NCBI GenBank assembly: GCA_014193315.1
Contig: BJHS01000001.1
Coordinates: 124,001-188,000 of the forward strand
Direction: 5' to 3'
Source: Verrucomicrobiota bacterium
GTDB taxonomy: Bacteria > Verrucomicrobiota > Verrucomicrobiia > Opitutales > UBA953
Length of the DNA: 64,000 nt
Shown: positions 8,102 through 16,748 of the stretch, piece by piece
How the letters are laid out: every line of letters starts with the position of its first letter
Position numbering within the stretch: the first letter of the stretch is position 1
The notes under the pieces: model-generated
Databases searched by the model: none
The model's input: the letters and a program-made list of their open reading frames with translations, nothing else
What the model was told of the DNA's origin: nothing
Made by a program: the position numbers and the translations under genes

Positions 8102-9523
8102 ATGCCCGCCGCAGCTACCACGGCTCCGCCGTTCCGCTGGTCGGAATACTTGCCTTGGGTCGTGGCCGCCCTGCTGCTGGTCGCCCTTGATTTCTCGTCA
8201 GCGGGGAGGCGGGCCGTCCCCCAACCGCTGCATGCCGACGAAGCGGTCCAGTGGTCCCTCGCCAAGGAGATGTCCGAAGGCGTCGCCTACAGCCAGCACG
8301 ACGACCGCTTTCACGGCCCCGCCCTCGCGGTGATCACCAACGCCTGGTTCCGGCTCACGGGAATCTCCTTCACGAAGGCCCGGCCGGAGGACCTGCGTTT
8401 TATTCCGGGGGCGTTCTTCCTGTTGCTCGGCCTCGCCCCCTTGGCTTTGGCCACGGTATCGCGGCCGGTCCGCTGGTTCACGGCCTTACTGGTCCTGATG
8501 ACGGGCGCCGGGACCTACTTTGGCGACTATTTCATCCAGGAGACCTTGCTGGTCGGCGGGTTGGTCTGGGGCTGGCTACTTTGGGAAAGCGCGGAAGGCC
8601 CGTCGCGGCTCCCGCTCCTCGGTGCGGGGGCCTGTTTCGGTTTCGCCCTCGCCTGTAAGGTCACGGTCGTCGCCTACCTCGGTTGCTTTCTACTCGCTCA
8701 GCTCGCGCTGGGCAGGCACCGCCTCACGGGTTCGCGGCTGGGGTGGGTCGGCCTCGGGCTCCTACCCGTGTGGGCCTGCTTCCAGACGGCGGGCTTCACG
8801 GACCTCGCCGGCCTCGCCGCTTGGGCGGCGCAGTTCCAGCGGTCTTTCTCCGTCGCGGCAGGTGGCGCCGACACCTTGGTCGCGGATCGTTACGGTGCCT
8901 GGTGGACCGTCGGTGGTCTCCTCGTCGGCGCTTGGTTGCTTCGCAGCACCCTTGGCTGGCGCCGTGTTTCGGCCGACGTCGTGCTCGGCGCGGCGACCCT
9001 CTGCTTCCTATTTCATCTCGCCCTGCCGTACAAGACGCCGTGGCTGCTTTTCCTGCCGACCGCCCTGGTCCTGACGCTGGTCCTGCCCGTCCTGCTTTCA
9101 GCGGCCGGCTGGCGCGCCCTCGCTGCGGCCGCCTTGGCGGCGACCTTCATCGACGTCTCCTGGCGATGGGGGCTGGGCGTGCGCCATACCGCGACCCTTC
9201 CGTCGGTGGTTCGCTTCGCCGAAAAAGTGGGCCAGGCGCAGGTTGCTTGGGAGGCGAAACATGGTGCGGGGTCCTTTTACGTGGCGATCAAGGACGGGCA
9301 CTACTGGCCGCTGCCTTACTACCTCCGCCGCCAGAACGTCGGATTCGGCGAATTCGCCGGGGATGAGCGTGCCCCGGTCCGCCTCCTCATGCGGACCGAT
9401 GCGAGCCAGCCCAAGATCCTCGGGTACGAGACCTTCCCGCTATCCCTCCGCGCCGGCGAAAACTATTGGGTGCTTGTGGCCGCCGAATTGGCCTCGCAGT
9501 ATGGCACCGATCACGACCGCTGA
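8102..9523 (+). CDS. Polytopic membrane protein, GT-C glycosyltransferase-like (Agl23/TIGR03663 type)
   Basis: 473-residue membrane protein with about ten hydrophobic segments. Near the N-terminus an acidic motif HADEAVQW sits after the first helix, and FHGPALAV follows. The pattern of DE in the first loop then .HGP resembles the GT39/PMT-like families and the TIGR03663 (Agl23-like) group, whose members use lipid-linked sugars or help lipid-linked oligosaccharide handling. The product is therefore probably an envelope glycosyltransferase-like protein, but the substrate is unknown. It sits between a thioesterase (3 bases) and an ApbE-like gene (2 bases), which suggests one transcript without revealing a common pathway. 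Confidence 0.65.
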   Translation: MPAAATTAPPFRWSEYLPWVVAALLLVALDFSSAGRRAVPQPLHADEAVQWSLAKEMSEGVAYSQHDDRFHGPALAVITNAWFRLTGISFTKARPEDLRFIPGAFFLLLGLAPLALATVSRPVRWFTALLVLMTGAGTYFGDYFIQETLLVGGLVWGWLLWESAEGPSRLPLLGAGACFGFALACKVTVVAYLGCFLLAQLALGRHRLTGSRLGWVGLGLLPVWACFQTAGFTDLAGLAAWAAQFQRSFSVAAGGADTLVADRYGAWWTVGGLLVGAWLLRSTLGWRRVSADVVLGAATLCFLFHLALPYKTPWLLFLPTALVLTLVLPVLLSAAGWRALAAAALAATFIDVSWRWGLGVRHTATLPSVVRFAEKVGQAQVAWEAKHGAGSFYVAIKDGHYWPLPYYLRRQNVGFGEFAGDERAPVRLLMRTDASQPKILGYETFPLSLRAGENYWVLVAAELASQYGTDHDR

Positions 9524-9525
9524 AC

Positions 9526-10434
9526 ATGAGTAGCCAGCCGACCATCCATAACTTTTCCCACGACGCCATGCGCACCCGTTTCTGGCTGCGCGTCGCCGAC
9601 GAGGACGCGGGGTACGCCAAGAGCGCCTCCGAGGGGCTCTTCCATTTTCTCGACGACTTGGACTTCCAGATCGAGGCCGGGCACGACAGCGGCCCGATCA
9701 CGTCGATCAACGGCATGCCCGAGGGCGCCCTCGTCACGGCGTCCGACCATGTGCGGGCCCTCTGGGATTTCTCGCAAAACCTGCGCGAGGAGACGGGTAA
9801 GGCCTTTGACGTCTCCGCCGGCAAACTGTTCAAGTATTGGGCGGCCCGAGGTGATGCCGTCCCCAACCCGGACGACGCTGAATGGACCCGCCTTTGGTCG
9901 GAATACCAAGAGGGATGCTTCGTCCTCGACGGGGCCCAGTTCACCTGCGTGAAGTCCGGCGCGGGGATTGATTTCGGCGCTATCACCCGCGGGTACGCCT
10001 TGGACCGTATGGCCGAGTTGCTCGAGAATAACTGGGGTATTCACCGAGCCTTGCTGATGGCGGGTGGCAGCGCCGTGCTCGCGCTCGACCCACCCGGCGA
10101 TGCCAACGGCTGGCGCGTTGGCGTCGGTGATCGCTCGGAGATCAAGCTCTGCCGCTTCGCCCTCGCGAGCAAGTCCAACGCCAAGCGCGCGACCCACTTG
10201 CTCGACCTGCGCCAGGGGAACCCGGTCACCTTAGCCGCCCCCGTCCGTTCCCTCTGCACCAGTGCCATGGAGGCCGAAGGGGTCGCTCTGGCCGCCGCCA
10301 TCCTCTCGCCGGCGGAGACCGCCGAACTCGTGAACCATGGTTGCAGCCGAGGCGCTTGGTTGCCCGACGGCACGCGCCACGGGTCGGTCGCGTATTTCGA
10401 GGTGACCGAGCGCCCGGCGTCCGAGGTTACCTGA
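9526..10434 (+). CDS. ApbE-like protein (FAD:protein FMN transferase family)
   Basis: 302 residues. It matches the ApbE fold in order: AMRTRFWLRV near the start, TGKAFDVSAGKLFKYW at about 90-105, the signature GAITRGYALD at 151-160, then ALLMAGGSAVLAL. ApbE transfers FMN from FAD to Thr residues of flavoproteins using a divalent metal. The sequence is divergent: the usual AKGYAVD-type block is TRGYALD, and the late metal-binding DA.ATAL block appears as EAEGVALAAAIL, with Glu in place of Asp. No signal peptide or lipobox is seen, so it is probably cytoplasmic. No FMN-accepting partner gene (NqrB/C, RnfG, FMN-binding domain) is present in the window. The start at 9526 is two bases after the upstream stop. 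The gene overlaps the convergent TPR gene by eight bases. Confidence 0.75.
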   Translation: MSSQPTIHNFSHDAMRTRFWLRVADEDAGYAKSASEGLFHFLDDLDFQIEAGHDSGPITSINGMPEGALVTASDHVRALWDFSQNLREETGKAFDVSAGKLFKYWAARGDAVPNPDDAEWTRLWSEYQEGCFVLDGAQFTCVKSGAGIDFGAITRGYALDRMAELLENNWGIHRALLMAGGSAVLALDPPGDANGWRVGVGDRSEIKLCRFALASKSNAKRATHLLDLRQGNPVTLAAPVRSLCTSAMEAEGVALAAAILSPAETAELVNHGCSRGAWLPDGTRHGSVAYFEVTERPASEVT

Positions 10435-12202
10435 TCAGCCGGTCGATATCTTCCAGTAACTTACTCCGGTCGCCGGAGAAAAGGAAGGTGTCCGAACCTA
10501 GCCGCCGGGCGGCCGCTTCGAGGAGTTCCTTGGGCGGCCGCCGCGTGGCCATCAGGCGACGCAAGTAGAGTTCTAAATCGTCCGAGATCCGCTCATGCTC
10601 GAGTTTGAGGCGCACAATCTGCATCAGGATCGCTTGGTTTTGCTCGTTCAGGATGTGCGTCTGGATCAGCACCGTGTTGGCCTCGTCGTACCGTTGCGCG
10701 GCGATGAGCTTCCGGGCCGCGTTGAGCAGTAACTGTGGGGGGATATTCGGGTTTTGCATCAAGCGACTCAGGTTGATCGCGCCGATGTCCGGCTGGTCGT
10801 CGGCGAAATAAGCCAGCGTGCGGATCGCGTCGAAGGCCAGGGTCGTCTCGGGCGTCCAATGCACCCGGTCGGGCTGCCGGTAGAGCGCGTCCACCAGCGT
10901 GATGGCCTCGCGGGGGCGTCGGGCGTTGATCAGGCACTCCGCGTGCACGAGGACGAAGTTGAGCTGGTTCGAGAAGCGCCGTTCCGCCGCCAGCTGACGG
11001 AGCCGCTCGGTGAGGGCGGGGTCCGCCAGCGCCGCCCCGTAGCGGGCGAGTTCCATCATGGGTTGATCCAGGCTGCCGAACTCGGCGACGATCGCCTCGA
11101 CCAGTTGGCGCCGTTCCGCCTCCTTCGTCGCCCCGGGCATCATGTTGAGCGCCTGGATGCGGGCCGAGGCGAGGGCTGGCCGGTTGAGCGGGCGTTCCGC
11201 GATCAGGTTGTTCTGGATGAGGTCGACGCAGTCCCGCGCGGCATCGAGCCGCCCTACGTCCTTGAGCCACCCCGCCTTGATGCCGAGGAGGCGGTTGACC
11301 GTCGGGAACGCCCGGGTCGCCGAGGTGATGAGTTCCATGGCGGCCTGATGCTCGCCACTCTCCCAGAGCAGTTGGCAACGGAGGAGGAAGCCCTCCGGGG
11401 TCTTATCCAGCCCGAAGCGTTCGATGCTCGCCGCACAGTCGGCGAAGTTTCCCCGGGTCAGCTGGGTCTGCGCGAGCGCGATCTGGAGGTCGGCGCGCAC
11501 CTCGGGGGCGAGGTCAGGGCCGGCGAGGTATTTCGTGGCGGTCGCGATGATCCGCGAGTCTTGGTCAAGTTTGAAGCACTCCCGCAGGTAGAAGCGGAAA
11601 TGTTCCCGGGACTGCCGGGCGAAGGGCAAGGACTCCTCGAGGACTTGGTAGGCGTCGTCCGGGCGGCTGAAGGCGAAGAACAGGCCGGCGCACAGTTGTT
11701 GGGCCTCGAGGTTGGCCGGGGCGAGGCTGGCGCCGGTCCCGATGTACTTGGAGAACTCGGCGTAATCCTGGCGGTCGTAGGCGGCCTTTGCGATCGCGAC
11801 GAAGAACTCGCCCTTGCGTTGCAGGTGGGCGATGCGACCGTAGTTCTCCGTATGGGCCAGGATGCGGGCCCGGTCGCGGAGGCGGATCTCCTCGGGCGAC
11901 TTGAACCACCCGGTCGCCAAATTCGCAAGGCTGTCGGGCAGGTAGAGGTACATGTCGGCCCGGCGGGTCGTCGTGATCCCGTTCATGTACCGTTGGTTGA
12001 AATAATAGCCTTCCGCCAGCAGCACCCAGCCGAAGGCCAAGGCCAACGGTAAGACCAGGAGTAGGCGCGACCAGACTGGGCGATAGCGAGCCCGGCGATG
12101 GCCTTGCCCCTGGCTCTGGACTTCGATCAGCCCAAGGCAGATGCGCCGGGTGCAACCCAGGTCGGTTCCCTGTCCGTAGGCATAGCCAGGCTCTTCAGGC
12201 AT
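10427..12202 (-). CDS. Membrane-anchored TPR-like helical protein of unknown function
   Basis: 591 residues. A basic N-terminal stretch of about 44 residues is followed by a single membrane helix (LLLVLPLALAFGWVLL, about 46-62). A long all-helical region follows, with repeated A/L/Y spacing typical of tetratricopeptide repeats. No enzymatic motif is visible. Such proteins usually act as scaffolds, here most likely with the repeats in the periplasm. The gene is preceded by the DUF255 gene 51 bases upstream and converges on the apbE-like gene with an eight-base overlap. The N-terminal 40 residues are unusual and a later start is possible. Confidence 0.6.
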   Translation of the reverse strand: MPEEPGYAYGQGTDLGCTRRICLGLIEVQSQGQGHRRARYRPVWSRLLLVLPLALAFGWVLLAEGYYFNQRYMNGITTTRRADMYLYLPDSLANLATGWFKSPEEIRLRDRARILAHTENYGRIAHLQRKGEFFVAIAKAAYDRQDYAEFSKYIGTGASLAPANLEAQQLCAGLFFAFSRPDDAYQVLEESLPFARQSREHFRFYLRECFKLDQDSRIIATATKYLAGPDLAPEVRADLQIALAQTQLTRGNFADCAASIERFGLDKTPEGFLLRCQLLWESGEHQAAMELITSATRAFPTVNRLLGIKAGWLKDVGRLDAARDCVDLIQNNLIAERPLNRPALASARIQALNMMPGATKEAERRQLVEAIVAEFGSLDQPMMELARYGAALADPALTERLRQLAAERRFSNQLNFVLVHAECLINARRPREAITLVDALYRQPDRVHWTPETTLAFDAIRTLAYFADDQPDIGAINLSRLMQNPNIPPQLLLNAARKLIAAQRYDEANTVLIQTHILNEQNQAILMQIVRLKLEHERISDDLELYLRRLMATRRPPKELLEAAARRLGSDTFLFSGDRSKLLEDIDRLIR

Positions 12203-12253
12203 CGTGGTATCCTCCCCCCCCGGGCGGGTGCGGGCAAGTGCGGATTCCCCCGC

Positions 12254-14275
12254 TCAGAGGCGCTCGGCGACCGCGGCGGGCGTCGCCACCGCGGGCAAGC
12301 AAGTCGTCCCGACGCATAACTGGAAGCCATCCGTCGGGGTGTTCGGCTGAAGGAATACCGGTCGGAAGGGGCGGCGGTGCGGCGCGGTGCGGTCGTCGCC
12401 GCAGAGGGCGACCCGTAAAGCCTCGAGGTCCGCCTTGGGCGTGGTCTTGAGGGTGGCGACACCGGTCGCGTGCTGGACGAGCGCGGCGAGGGCATGGGCG
12501 GCGCCGTGGGGCACGTTGCGGCTCACGCCTCCATAGGCCTGGGCAAGGTCGCTGAGTTCGCGGGACCAGACGGCGTCGCCGGTCAGGGCGAGCAGTCCCG
12601 TGAAGCCGTGCAACAAGGATGAGTTGCCCGCGGGCACGGCGTTGTCGAACCAGTCCTTCTGACGGACCGCGAGGTCGGTGCGCGCGGCTTCGACGAGGAA
12701 GTGCCCGATTTCATGCGGGTCGCCAAAACGTTGGCGGGCGGCGGTCAGCAGGCCTTCGGCGCGGGCGGTATGCCGCTCGGGCGAGCCGCCGGCCCAGGCC
12801 GCGGTCGCGGCGAGCGCGAGTTCGGCCTCCGCCAGCCAGGCGTAGTCGGTCAAGGTCGCGGCGACGGCCGTCGTCTCGCCATGCACCACCGCGCGCAGTT
12901 CCCAGGCGCCCTCCGCCCCGCTCACGCAGCGCCGCCAAAGCGTCGCTTCCAACTTTGCCGCCAGCGCGTGCCAATCGCGGCGACCGAAGATCCAAGCCGC
13001 GCGGGCGAGGCCGCGGGTCGCCAGCGCGTTCCAGCCCAGCAAGGCCTTGTCGTCGCGTCCTGGTTGCGGCCGTAGGTTCCGCCGCGCCAGCAATTTCGCG
13101 CGCGCGCCGGCCAGTCGATCGCGGTCGGCGACCTTACCGCCCAGTTTGGGGATGTTGGCTCCCTCGAAATTACCACGATCCGAGAGGCCATAGACCTGGG
13201 CGAAGTCCAGCGCCTCGGGCCCCAGCACCTCCGCGACCTCCGGTGCCTTCCAGACGTAGGTCAGGCCCTCGTGATGATTGGTGTCCGCGTCCAGGGAAGC
13301 CGCGAGCAGACCGTCCGTCGTGACCATCTCGCGTTCGAGCCAGTCGACCGTTTCCGCGACCACGCGGGCGTAGAGCGGGTCGCGGTAGCGAGCCCAAGCC
13401 TCGGCGTAGGTCCCGAGCAACTGCGCGTTGTCATAGAGCATCTTTTCGAAGTGCGGCACGGTCCAGTCTCGGTCCACGCAGTAGCGATGGAACCCGCCAC
13501 CGACCTGATCGTAGAGCCCGCCGCGGGCCATCGCCCCCAGCGTCACCGTGAGTACCGCGTCGAGGCGGGTGGCGAAGGGGCGGTCGGCCTCGCTGGCGGC
13601 GGTCCCGCGCAGCGCGAGTAAGAGGTCGAGCGACGACGGGGAGGGGAATTTTGGGGCGCCGCCGAAGCCGCCGTGCTGGTCATCGTGCTGCTCGCAGAGC
13701 CGCCGGCCGGCGCCGAGGAGGTCCGCGGGCGTCGGGGCCGTCCCGTCCGCGTCCGGGGCGCGCGTGAGGTGCGTCAGATTCTGGGCGATGGCGTCGGCGT
13801 TCGCGGCCAACTCCGCTTTATTGCGGTGATAGAAGTCGGCCACGCGCATCACCAGTTGCGGCCACGGCACCTGGCCTTGCCCGCGGTCTTCCGGGGGGAA
13901 GTAGGTCCCGCCGAAGAAGGGCCGGCCGTCCGGTAGGCAGAAGCAGTTCAACGGCCAGCCGCCGTGGCCCTGGATCATCTGCACCGCATCCATCATCAGC
14001 TTGTCGACCTCGGGTCGCTCCTCGCGGTCCACCTTGATGCAGACGAAATGCTGGTTCATTAGGTCCGCGATCCAGGGCTGCTCGAACGATTCCCGGGCCA
14101 TCACGTGGCACCAGTGGCAGGACGAATAGCCGACCGAGACCAGCACCGGCTTGTCCGTCGCCTGGGCTTCGGCGAATGCTTCCGGACCCCACGGCCACCA
14201 GGCCACCGGGTTATCCCGATGCTGGCGGAGGTAGAGGGAGGGCTCGTGGGCGAGTCGATTGGGCACGTCAGGCAC
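12254..14275 (-). CDS. Thioredoxin-domain protein, DUF255/YyaL (SPATA20-like) family
   Basis: 673 residues, close to the family's usual length. The N-terminal thioredoxin-like domain has NPVAWWPWG, the CHWC motif at 53-56 (SSCHWCHVM) and [10 protein letters not shown]. It is followed by an alpha/alpha-barrel region resembling six-hairpin glycosidase folds (for example [20 protein letters not shown]). These proteins are common and conserved from bacteria to animals, but their biochemical role is unsettled; a redox or cellobiose-epimerase-like activity has been suggested from the fold. There is no signal peptide, so it is cytoplasmic. Family identity is very clear. Confidence 0.9.
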   Translation of the reverse strand: MPDVPNRLAHEPSLYLRQHRDNPVAWWPWGPEAFAEAQATDKPVLVSVGYSSCHWCHVMARESFEQPWIADLMNQHFVCIKVDREERPEVDKLMMDAVQMIQGHGGWPLNCFCLPDGRPFFGGTYFPPEDRGQGQVPWPQLVMRVADFYHRNKAELAANADAIAQNLTHLTRAPDADGTAPTPADLLGAGRRLCEQHDDQHGGFGGAPKFPSPSSLDLLLALRGTAASEADRPFATRLDAVLTVTLGAMARGGLYDQVGGGFHRYCVDRDWTVPHFEKMLYDNAQLLGTYAEAWARYRDPLYARVVAETVDWLEREMVTTDGLLAASLDADTNHHEGLTYVWKAPEVAEVLGPEALDFAQVYGLSDRGNFEGANIPKLGGKVADRDRLAGARAKLLARRNLRPQPGRDDKALLGWNALATRGLARAAWIFGRRDWHALAAKLEATLWRRCVSGAEGAWELRAVVHGETTAVAATLTDYAWLAEAELALAATAAWAGGSPERHTARAEGLLTAARQRFGDPHEIGHFLVEAARTDLAVRQKDWFDNAVPAGNSSLLHGFTGLLALTGDAVWSRELSDLAQAYGGVSRNVPHGAAHALAALVQHATGVATLKTTPKADLEALRVALCGDDRTAPHRRPFRPVFLQPNTPTDGFQLCVGTTCLPAVATPAAVAERL

Positions 14276-14364
14276 CTTTGGGCTTCCGCGGAAGGGTGCA
14301 ACCCTGCGCGTTTGTGAGCCCCTTCGACTTGCAGGGGTGGGGGGAATGGGCCCAGGCTAACCCC

Positions 14365-15012
14365 ATGAAGCCCCTCGTGCTCGCCGGCCTGCTTTGGACC
14401 GCCCTAGCCTCCGCGGCGCTGGAGGTGAAGGTCGTCCTGCCCGCACAAGGGGTCGACGACAAGTTGCAGGCCTTTGCGGCCAAGTCCGAGGCCTTGTTAA
14501 AGGAGTGGGAGCCCAAGGTGGCCGCCGCCCTCGGTTTCGGCGCCCAGAAGGGCGAAGTCCACCCGACCACCATCACGATCATCTTCCGCGAGATGAAGGG
14601 CGTCGCTTATTGGGACGGCAAGGCGATCAACGTAGCGACCCAGTGGGTGGCCTCGCACCCCGAGGACTCCGCCTTGGTCGTGCATGAGTTGGTGCATGTG
14701 CTCCAAGCCTACCGCAAAGTCCCGGGCTGGTTCACGGAAGGGGTGGCCGATTATATCCGCTTCCAGCTGCTGGAGCAGGGGAAGTTCGGAATCCGGATCG
14801 ACCTCGCGAAGATGAAGCCGCGCGATTCCTACCGCGTGACCGGCTGGTTTCTCGCCCAGGCGGAGGCCAAGCACCCGGGGCTGATCCCCGCGCTGCATAC
14901 CGCCGCCAAGACCGGCGTCGATATCGAGCAAGCCTTCACCCGGCATTGCCAAGGACGGGGCGTCGATGTTTTTTGGGCCGACCTCGCCGCCGCTACCCCC
15001 GTCAAGAAGTGA
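14365..15012 (+). CDS. Secreted basic-secretory-protein-type metallopeptidase
   Basis: 215 residues with a cleavable signal peptide (about 1-18, ending ALASAA). The body resembles the plant basic secretory protein family: HELVHVLQ with a HExxH zinc motif at residues 107-111, followed by PGWFTEGVADYIR, where an acidic residue would supply a third ligand. It is likely a periplasmic or exported zinc peptidase of unknown target. I chose ATG 14365 because it starts the signal peptide; the open frame extends upstream without a sensible start. It overlaps mutL by four bases (GTGA), an odd pairing of a secreted peptidase with a mismatch repair gene. Confidence 0.8.
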   Translation: MKPLVLAGLLWTALASAALEVKVVLPAQGVDDKLQAFAAKSEALLKEWEPKVAAALGFGAQKGEVHPTTITIIFREMKGVAYWDGKAINVATQWVASHPEDSALVVHELVHVLQAYRKVPGWFTEGVADYIRFQLLEQGKFGIRIDLAKMKPRDSYRVTGWFLAQAEAKHPGLIPALHTAAKTGVDIEQAFTRHCQGRGVDVFWADLAAATPVKK

Positions 15013-16748
15013 GCGATCAAGCCATCCGCGTCCTCGACCCCACGGTCGCCAACCAAATCGCCGCCGGCGAGGTGGTCGAACGGCCTGCGGCCGTCATCAA
15101 GGAACTGCTCGAGAACTCCCTCGACGCGGGGGCCACCCGCGTGACCGTCGACTTCTCCCGGGGTGGCAAGGCCTTGATGATCGTGGAGGACGACGGCAAG
15201 GGGATGGCGCCGGACGAGGCGTTGCTCAGCCTCGAGCGGCATGCCACCAGCAAGATCCGGCTGGCCGCCGACCTTGACCGCATCGCGACCTTCGGATTCC
15301 GCGGCGAAGCCCTCCCTTCCATCGCCAGCGTGGCCCGCTTCACCTTGCAGACGCGCCCGGCGGCCGCGGCCAACGGCGTCGAGATCCTCGTCAATGGCGG
15401 TAAGGTCATCCACCGGCGCGACCACGGGATGGCGCCCGGGACGCGGATTGAAGTGGCGAACCTCTTTCACCCGGTGCCGGCGCGTCTCAAGTTCCTGAAA
15501 TCCGATGAGACCGAGGCGGCCCACATCGTGCGGCTCGTGCGGCTTTACGCCGTCGCACATCCCGGCGTGGGCTTCCTGTTGCGGGAAGATGGAAGGGAGC
15601 TTTTCCGCTCCCCCGGGAAAGCGCCGTTGCTCGAACGGGTGCGCGAGATCTGGGGTAAGCAGGTGGCCGCCGAACTCACCTTGATGCCGGCCTTCGAACG
15701 TCCCGGCATGAAGGTTTCCGGTCTGCTCGGTCACCCCGGGGTCTCGCGCGCGACGCGGCAGGACTTGGTCACCGTCGTCAACGGTCGGCCCGTGGATAGC
15801 CGCACCATGGCCTTCGCCTTGACGGAGAGCTACCATACCCTGATCCCGAAGGGACGCTACCCGCTGGCGTTCATCTTCCTTGAGTTGGATCCGGCCTGGG
15901 TGGACGTCAATGTCCACCCCGCCAAACGTGAGGTGCGCTTCCGTGACGAGGCCAGGGTGCGCGGGTTTCTGATCGAATCAGTCCTCGCGGTGCTGCGTTC
16001 GCAGCTCGCGGCCGATCCCGAGCGAACCCCCTTGGCGATGCCCTCCTTCGCGCCGGCATTCGTTCCTCCCGTCCCCGCCCCGGGTGAATCGAGTGCGCCG
16101 ACCGTTCCTGGCTCGCCGGCGCCGTCGTCGCCGGAGACGCCCGCGTCGGCCTCGCCCGAGGCCCCGGCGCCGCTCCGCCTGGGTTGGCGCCTGCTGGCCC
16201 GTCTGCGCGAGGAACGTGCGGTCTTCGAGACCCCGACGGGCGTGGCGATACTTGACCTGGGTGCCGCGCACCAACGCGTGCTTTACGAGGCGATCCTCGC
16301 CCGGTTCACCGAAGGTCGTCCCGTCTCTCAGCCGTTGCTGGTTCCGCTCACCTTGGAGCTGGAGCCTTTGCCCGCCGCGGTGCTCAAGGAGCGCCACTCC
16401 TTGCTGACGGCGGCCGGCTTCGAGTTCGAGGAGTACGGGCGCAACTTCTGGCGCATCGCCGCGCTACCGGTCTGGCTCGATCCGGCCGACGCCTTGGTCT
16501 TTCTCCGTGACTTGCTCACGGAGATGGCCCGACGGGAGGGTGACTTCGGCCGGCCGGCGTTGGCTTATGACGCCTTGGCCAAACTCGCCGTGGCCCGGGC
16601 CCGCCGCAAGGGCGACGCCTTGGCCGACGGCGAACTGCTCGCCTTGGCGGAGGCTTTGTTTCGGACGGCGCAGCCCGCGACCTGCCCGAAGGGGCGCCGG
16701 ACGTTCGTCGAATGGTCGGACGCCGACCTCGGGCGCCGGTTCGGTTGA
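15009..16748 (+). CDS. mutL: DNA mismatch repair protein MutL
   Basis: 579 residues starting at GTG 15009, which overlaps the upstream stop. The N-terminal GHKL ATPase motifs are intact: ANQIAAGEVVERP, KELLENSLDAG, EDDGKGM, GFRGEALPSI and the DVNVHPAKREVRF segment of the transducer domain. A Pro/Ala-rich linker (about 345-390) leads to the C-terminal dimerisation domain. There the endonuclease motif DQHA(x)2E(x)4E appears as DLGAAHQRVLYE (416-427), losing the His and first Glu. The second metal motif usually written CPHGRP reads CPKGRR (559-564). So this looks like a nuclease-deficient MutL. It converges with uvrB: the two stops abut in the palindrome TGATCA. Confidence 0.95.
   Translation: MSDQAIRVLDPTVANQIAAGEVVERPAAVIKELLENSLDAGATRVTVDFSRGGKALMIVEDDGKGMAPDEALLSLERHATSKIRLAADLDRIATFGFRGEALPSIASVARFTLQTRPAAAANGVEILVNGGKVIHRRDHGMAPGTRIEVANLFHPVPARLKFLKSDETEAAHIVRLVRLYAVAHPGVGFLLREDGRELFRSPGKAPLLERVREIWGKQVAAELTLMPAFERPGMKVSGLLGHPGVSRATRQDLVTVVNGRPVDSRTMAFALTESYHTLIPKGRYPLAFIFLELDPAWVDVNVHPAKREVRFRDEARVRGFLIESVLAVLRSQLAADPERTPLAMPSFAPAFVPPVPAPGESSAPTVPGSPAPSSPETPASASPEAPAPLRLGWRLLARLREERAVFETPTGVAILDLGAAHQRVLYEAILARFTEGRPVSQPLLVPLTLELEPLPAAVLKERHSLLTAAGFEFEEYGRNFWRIAALPVWLDPADALVFLRDLLTEMARREGDFGRPALAYDALAKLAVARARRKGDALADGELLALAEALFRTAQPATCPKGRRTFVEWSDADLGRRFG

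Noticed and set aside
10432-10437. Third TGATCA stop-stop junction at apbE/TPR
   Set aside because: The minus-strand gene stops with TAA at 10427-10429, so TGATCA here is inside its last codons and only the plus-strand stop is real.
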